NCBI RefSeq assembly: GCF_021606685.1
Contig: NZ_WKCB01000057.1
Span: 1-36,678, forward strand
Length of the DNA stretch: 36,678 bases
Direction: 5' to 3'
DNA from: Pseudomonas syringae
Lineage (GTDB): Bacteria > Pseudomonadota > Gammaproteobacteria > Pseudomonadales > Pseudomonadaceae
The position numbers and the translations under genes were made by a program. Each line of letters begins with the position of its first letter. Position 1 is the first letter of the stretch. Below the pieces are notes generated by a model, which saw only the letters and a list, made by a program, of their open reading frames with translations, had not been told where the DNA came from and made no database searches. Below, piece by piece: positions 32,798-36,678 of the stretch.

Positions 32798-34456
32798 TCA
32801 AAGCTTGAGGCCGTACACCCGGCGGGCAGTGGCGGCGTCGACATAGCCGTTGCGCAGGTCCTCCAGCACCGCCTGCGGGTCGCGGTCGGCCGGCGGGCCA
32901 AAACCGCCTCCGGCGCCGGTGCGTACCCGCACCAGGTCGCCCGCGTTGAGGCCGATGCTGCTGGCCATGGCGTAGCGCTCCGTTGCCCCGTCGTGGCGCA
33001 CCACTTCGACGTAATTGGGCGAGCCGTCCAGGCCTTGCTCCAGGCCCCAGGGCGGCACGACGGCACGGGTGTAGCCGCAGGTCAGGAAGCTGGCATCGGC
33101 GCGCACGCGGTAATCGATACAGATGCCGCGCCCGCCACGGAATTGCCCATGCCCTCCGGGTTCGTCATTGAGGGCCATGCGCTCGACGTACAGGCCATAA
33201 CGGGCCTCGCACACTTCCACCGGGCAGTTGAAGGTTTCGCCATGCAAGCCCGAGTACACCGCGTTGTTGCCATCGCGTCCGGCCTCTGCGCCCCAGCCGC
33301 CGATCTCCGGTTCCACCAGGGTGAACGCGCGTCCGGTATCGGGGTGCACACCGCCGATGATGGTGGCGCACACCGAGGCGAAATTGCCGGCGGGCAAGCG
33401 CTCGGGAAAACGTTCGGCCAGGCAGCGCAGGATCAGGTCGTGTACGCGGATCAGGTTCTCGAAGTAGAACCCTTCGGCGGCGGGTGGCTGGGCGTCGAAC
33501 AGTGAGCCGGGGCGGGTCAGTACCCGCAACGGCCGGAAGGTGCCGCCATTGGTCACGCCCTGGGGCGCCGTCAGTGCCTTGAAGGCCATTTGCGCCGCAA
33601 CCACCGCCCCATCCCGGCTCAGGTTGGTGGGGCCGGCGCACTGGTCAGGGTTATCGCGCAGGTCGATGATCAACTCGCGTGCGCAAATGTGGAGGGTGAC
33701 GTTGAACACGCTGCCGTCGTCCTGCAACTCCTCTTTTTGCAGGGTCCCAGGCGGCAAGCCGCGCAGTGCACTCAGGGAGATTTTCTCGCCCAGGTCCATG
33801 AACGCCTGCATGGCCGCAAGGAACACCTCGACGCCATACTTCGCACTCAGTGCCTGCAGGCGCGCGGCGCCACCGCGCACGGCGGCGATGCCCGCCCACA
33901 AGTCGCCTTCCATGAAATCCGGCATGCGCGTATTGCTGCGCAGAATCTGCTGCACTGAACGAATCGGCTGGCCACGGCTGATCAGTTTCACCGAGGCCAG
34001 GCGCAGGCCTTCCTGAAAGATGTCCGTGGCCTCGGTCGACAACGAACCCGGCACTCTGCCGCCGACGTCGTTCCAGTGCGCGATATTGGCGGTCCAGGCC
34101 ACCAGGCGACCGTCGGCGAACACCGGCATGGCCAGTATCACGTCGTTGAGGTGGGTAACGCCGCCGCTGTGGGGGTCGTTGGTGATGAACACATCACCGT
34201 CCTCGATTTCACCGGGCACGGGGTGATTGATCAGGATCTGCTTGACTGCTTTGTCGAGCACGCCGACAAACGCCGGGATACCGGCCCCGGAACTGGCAAT
34301 CTCGCCCTGGGCGTCGGTGATGCCGGTGCCCATGTCCAGCACTTCATAAATGATCGGGCTCATGGCCGCTTTGCGCATCGCCGTGAACATTTCGTCGGCG
34401 ATGGCCTGCAACGAGTTCTGGATGATGTCCAGGGTGAACACATCAAGGTTGCTCAT
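32798..34456 (-). CDS. hyuB: Hydantoinase B/oxoprolinase-family subunit
   Basis: Protein of 552 residues. 'LDVFTLDIIQNSLQAIADEM' opens the HyuB fold. 'ISSGAGIPAFVGVLD'-like and 'GDVFITNDPHSGGVTHLND' segments and 'YSGLHGETFNCPVEVCEARY' are family marks. The Gly-rich end 'RVRTGAGGGFGPPADRDPQA' is the usual HyuB terminus. With HyuA it hydrolyses cyclic amides (hydantoins, 5-oxoproline or N-methylhydantoin) using ATP. Overlaps hyuA by 4 bases. Full length. Confidence 0.93.
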   Translation of the reverse strand: MSNLDVFTLDIIQNSLQAIADEMFTAMRKAAMSPIIYEVLDMGTGITDAQGEIASSGAGIPAFVGVLDKAVKQILINHPVPGEIEDGDVFITNDPHSGGVTHLNDVILAMPVFADGRLVAWTANIAHWNDVGGRVPGSLSTEATDIFQEGLRLASVKLISRGQPIRSVQQILRSNTRMPDFMEGDLWAGIAAVRGGAARLQALSAKYGVEVFLAAMQAFMDLGEKISLSALRGLPPGTLQKEELQDDGSVFNVTLHICARELIIDLRDNPDQCAGPTNLSRDGAVVAAQMAFKALTAPQGVTNGGTFRPLRVLTRPGSLFDAQPPAAEGFYFENLIRVHDLILRCLAERFPERLPAGNFASVCATIIGGVHPDTGRAFTLVEPEIGGWGAEAGRDGNNAVYSGLHGETFNCPVEVCEARYGLYVERMALNDEPGGHGQFRGGRGICIDYRVRADASFLTCGYTRAVVPPWGLEQGLDGSPNYVEVVRHDGATERYAMASSIGLNAGDLVRVRTGAGGGFGPPADRDPQAVLEDLRNGYVDAATARRVYGLKL

Positions 34457-36552
34457 GACGCTGCTCCTTCATCCACGAGGGTGATATGCAGGTTGCCGAG
34501 TCGGTCGACCAGCACCTGGTTGCCGGGGTGCACCACCACGGTGGAGCCGGTGTCTTCGATGATCGCCGGCCCGCACAAGCGCATCTGCGGCTCCAGGAGG
34601 GCGTAGTCGTAGATCGCGGTGTCGTGGATACCTTCGAGGGCGAAGTCCACCGGGCGCTGGCCTTTGTGGGCAGCGGCCAGCGTGCGGCCGGTGATGGGCA
34701 GGGCTTGTGGGTTCAACTTGCCGATCTGTGCGACTGCCACCAGGTGGAAGCCAATGATTTCCAGCGGCGCCTCCAGGCGGTAGGTGTATTGCTGCTCATA
34801 GAGGCCATGAAAGCGTTGCGCGATGGCCGGCCAATGCGCGCTCAGTGACTCGCCGTTGCTCAGCGGCACTTCGACGGCATGTTCCTGGTTCTGGTAACGC
34901 AGCTTGCAATACACCTGCAGCTCGACCTGGTCCGGGGCAATCCCGTCGTCGATAAATTGCGCGCGGGCGTTGTGCATCAGGTCCTGCAGGAACCCCTCGG
35001 TGTGCGCCACTGCGCCGTAGCGCTGGGTTTCGACGAAGCGATTGATAAACAGGTCGCGGCGCAGGTCCGACAGGGTCATGCCCCAGGCGGAAAATACCGA
35101 GGCGGCGCGCGGCACGATGACTTTCCGGACCCCCAGCTCCTGGGCCAGCGCGACCGCGTGCATTGCGCCGCCGCCGCCAAAGGCCACCAGGGTCAGTTCG
35201 CGCGGGTCATGGCCGCGGCTCAACGACACCAGCTTGAGCGCATTGACCATGTTGTCGTTGGCGATGCGCACGATGCCCCGGGCGATTTCAGTGATGGGCA
35301 GCTTGAGGCGCTCGCTCAACTGGGCGAAGGCCGCGTGCACGGCGGGCATGTCCGCCGCCAGTTCACCGCCGCAGAAGTACGCGGGGTTGATCCGCCCCAG
35401 GGCCAGGTTGGCATCGGTGGTAGTGACCTGCAAACCGCCATTGCCATACGCCGCTGGGCCCGGCAGGGCGCCGGCGGATTGCGGGCCGACATGCAGTTTG
35501 TCGAACGCGTCAACCCAGGCAATCGAACCGCCGCCGTTGCCGATTTCCACCAGGTCCACCACGGGCACCATGATCGGGTAGCCGGCGTTCAGGCGATCAC
35601 GTTCGATCCAATAGTCGGTCTTGATCGACACCTGGCCGTTGCGCACCAGCGAGCATTTGGCCGTGGTGCCACCGATGTCCAGCGCCAGCAGGTTGGGTTC
35701 GTCGAGCAGCCGGCCGAGCTCGGCAGCGGCCCAGAAACCGCTGGCCGGGCCGGACTCGACCATGGTGACGGGCGTGTCGCGGGCGTGGCGGACGCTGTCG
35801 ACGCCGCAGTTCGATTGCATGATGTACAGCGGCGCCTCATAACCGCCGTCGCGCAAGCCGGTTTCCAGGTCGTCGAGGTAACGCGCGGCGATGGGCTGCA
35901 CATAGGCGGATAGCACCGTGGTGCTGGAGCGCTCGTACTCACGCCATTCGCGCGTGATCTGGTGCGAGGCCACCACCGAGATGTCGGGCCATAGCCGCCG
36001 CACTTCGTTCAACACGGCCTGCTCGTGGGCGGGGTTGGCGTAGGCGTGTAGCAGGCAGATAGCGACGGCCTGCACGCCCTCGGCGCGAAAGGCGCCGAGC
36101 ATATCGGGCAGGCCGCTGAGGTCGAGTGGCTCGCGCTCGCTGCCATCGGTGTGCAGGCGCCCGGCGAGTTCGCGCCGCAGATAGCGCGGCACGAACGGCG
36201 CGGGCTTGACCCATTTGAGGTTGAAGTAATCCGGGCGATTGGCGCGGGCGATTTCCAGGATGTCGCGAAAGCCCTGGGTGGTGATCAGGGCCGTCTTGAC
36301 CCCGCGACGTTCAGTGAGGGCATTGATGACCACCGTGGTGCCATGCGCTAGGAAATCCACCGCGCACAGGTCCACCGAAGCTTTGTGCAGCACATTGATC
36401 ACGCCTTGGGCAAAGTTCGGCGGGGTGGTGTCGACCTTGGCGGTACGAATGATTTGCTCGCCGGTCGTCGGGTTGCTTTCGAAATAGACCAGGTCGGTGA
36501 AGGTCCCGCCGACATCGGTTGCGACACGTATTGTTTTGCCGTCCATTCCCAC
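34453..36552 (-). CDS. hyuA: Hydantoinase A/oxoprolinase-family subunit
   Basis: Protein of 699 residues of the ATP-dependent cyclic amidase family. The N-terminal actin-like phosphate motif 'VATDVGGTFTDLVYF' and the second, 'LLALDIGGTTAKCSLV', bracket the hydantoinase domain. 'FLAHGTTVVINALTERRGVK' and 'LVAFGGGGAMHAVALAQELG' are strong family signatures. I place the start at GTG 36552, with GGAG seven bases upstream; an ATG two codons in (36546) is possible. Substrate cannot be fixed by sequence. First gene of the operon hyuA-hyuB-M24-OMP-racemase-MFS. No regulator gene is included in the window. Confidence 0.93.
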   Translation of the reverse strand: MGMDGKTIRVATDVGGTFTDLVYFESNPTTGEQIIRTAKVDTTPPNFAQGVINVLHKASVDLCAVDFLAHGTTVVINALTERRGVKTALITTQGFRDILEIARANRPDYFNLKWVKPAPFVPRYLRRELAGRLHTDGSEREPLDLSGLPDMLGAFRAEGVQAVAICLLHAYANPAHEQAVLNEVRRLWPDISVVASHQITREWREYERSSTTVLSAYVQPIAARYLDDLETGLRDGGYEAPLYIMQSNCGVDSVRHARDTPVTMVESGPASGFWAAAELGRLLDEPNLLALDIGGTTAKCSLVRNGQVSIKTDYWIERDRLNAGYPIMVPVVDLVEIGNGGGSIAWVDAFDKLHVGPQSAGALPGPAAYGNGGLQVTTTDANLALGRINPAYFCGGELAADMPAVHAAFAQLSERLKLPITEIARGIVRIANDNMVNALKLVSLSRGHDPRELTLVAFGGGGAMHAVALAQELGVRKVIVPRAASVFSAWGMTLSDLRRDLFINRFVETQRYGAVAHTEGFLQDLMHNARAQFIDDGIAPDQVELQVYCKLRYQNQEHAVEVPLSNGESLSAHWPAIAQRFHGLYEQQYTYRLEAPLEIIGFHLVAVAQIGKLNPQALPITGRTLAAAHKGQRPVDFALEGIHDTAIYDYALLEPQMRLCGPAIIEDTGSTVVVHPGNQVLVDRLGNLHITLVDEGAAS

Positions 36553-36678
36553 GTGGCATCTCCTCAGGTAGGGGTGTAAGAGGACGCAGGCGAGCGGGCT
36601 GGCTCATCCTGTCAGGATCGATGCTAGGGGTGGGCGTAGCGGCGGGGGCGTGGGGCTGTCGTTGTTTATAATCGTGCG

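Noticed and set aside
34879..35913. A 344-codon open frame opposite hyuA
   Set aside because: hyuA has strong family motifs throughout this stretch; the opposite frame has none.
1..36678. CRISPR arrays
   Set aside because: No regularly spaced repeat series seen. The only short tandem repeat (81-125) has no spacers.

Overview
The window looks like chromosomal DNA of a fluorescent Pseudomonas (P. fluorescens group). The evidence is the high GC, a 917-residue GacS next to ldhA, the comEC-exbBD-lpxK-kdsB-murB order, a yccA-like gene beside a tRNA-Ser, and paired REP palindromes with the core GTGGGAGGGGGCTTG. These assignments come from reading the sequence and remembered family motifs; no database search was run.

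Layout. (1) 1-7011, mostly minus strand: a DUF2069-like membrane protein, wrbA and an ArsC-like reductase in one overlapping unit; a thioredoxin-like lipoprotein on the plus strand; a META/HslJ-like lipoprotein coupled to a small four-cysteine protein; ldhA; and gacS. Two REP pairs lie in the gaps. (2) 7218-9303, plus: an OmpR-type regulator and histidine kinase next to gacS, the position of pirRS in P. aeruginosa. A DUF2062 gene lies opposite. (3) 9958-16780, plus: comEC, then a tightly overlapping envelope operon: exbB-like, exbD-like, lpxK, Trm112-like, kdsB, low-molecular-weight phosphatase, murB. It ends at a strong terminator shared with the convergent Bax-inhibitor/YccA gene. (4) 17680-22424: tRNA-Ser(UGA) with its own promoter and terminator, used as attachment site for a 4.7-kb island. 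The island is bounded by 67-bp direct repeats differing at one base. It has no recognisable integrase. It holds a collapsed contact-dependent-inhibition (CDI) locus: an SMC/SbcC-like fragment fused in frame to a truncated CdiB/ShlB transporter, a CdiA fragment, a toxin tail, an intact overlapping candidate immunity gene, two further immunity-like genes, and scraps of other genes. (5) 22605-24288: an FkbM methyltransferase and a convergent family-25 glycosyltransferase. (6) 24420-26047, minus: a cytochrome b561 and a catalase-family peroxidase, overlapping by 4 bp. (7) 26174-36552, minus: seven co-directional genes. HyuA/HyuB (hydantoinase/oxoprolinase), an aminopeptidase-P-like M24 enzyme, an outer-membrane protein, an Asp/Glu/hydantoin racemase and an MFS transporter look like a catabolic operon for a cyclic-amide or peptide-like substrate. 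A 643-residue protein follows, joining a complete pepsin-like aspartic peptidase to two avidin-like domains.

The two items I find most unusual are the pepsin-avidin-avidin protein, whose first avidin-like domain keeps most biotin-pocket positions by eye, and the decayed CDI island at tRNA-Ser, where toxin and transporter are ruined but the immunity-type genes remain open.
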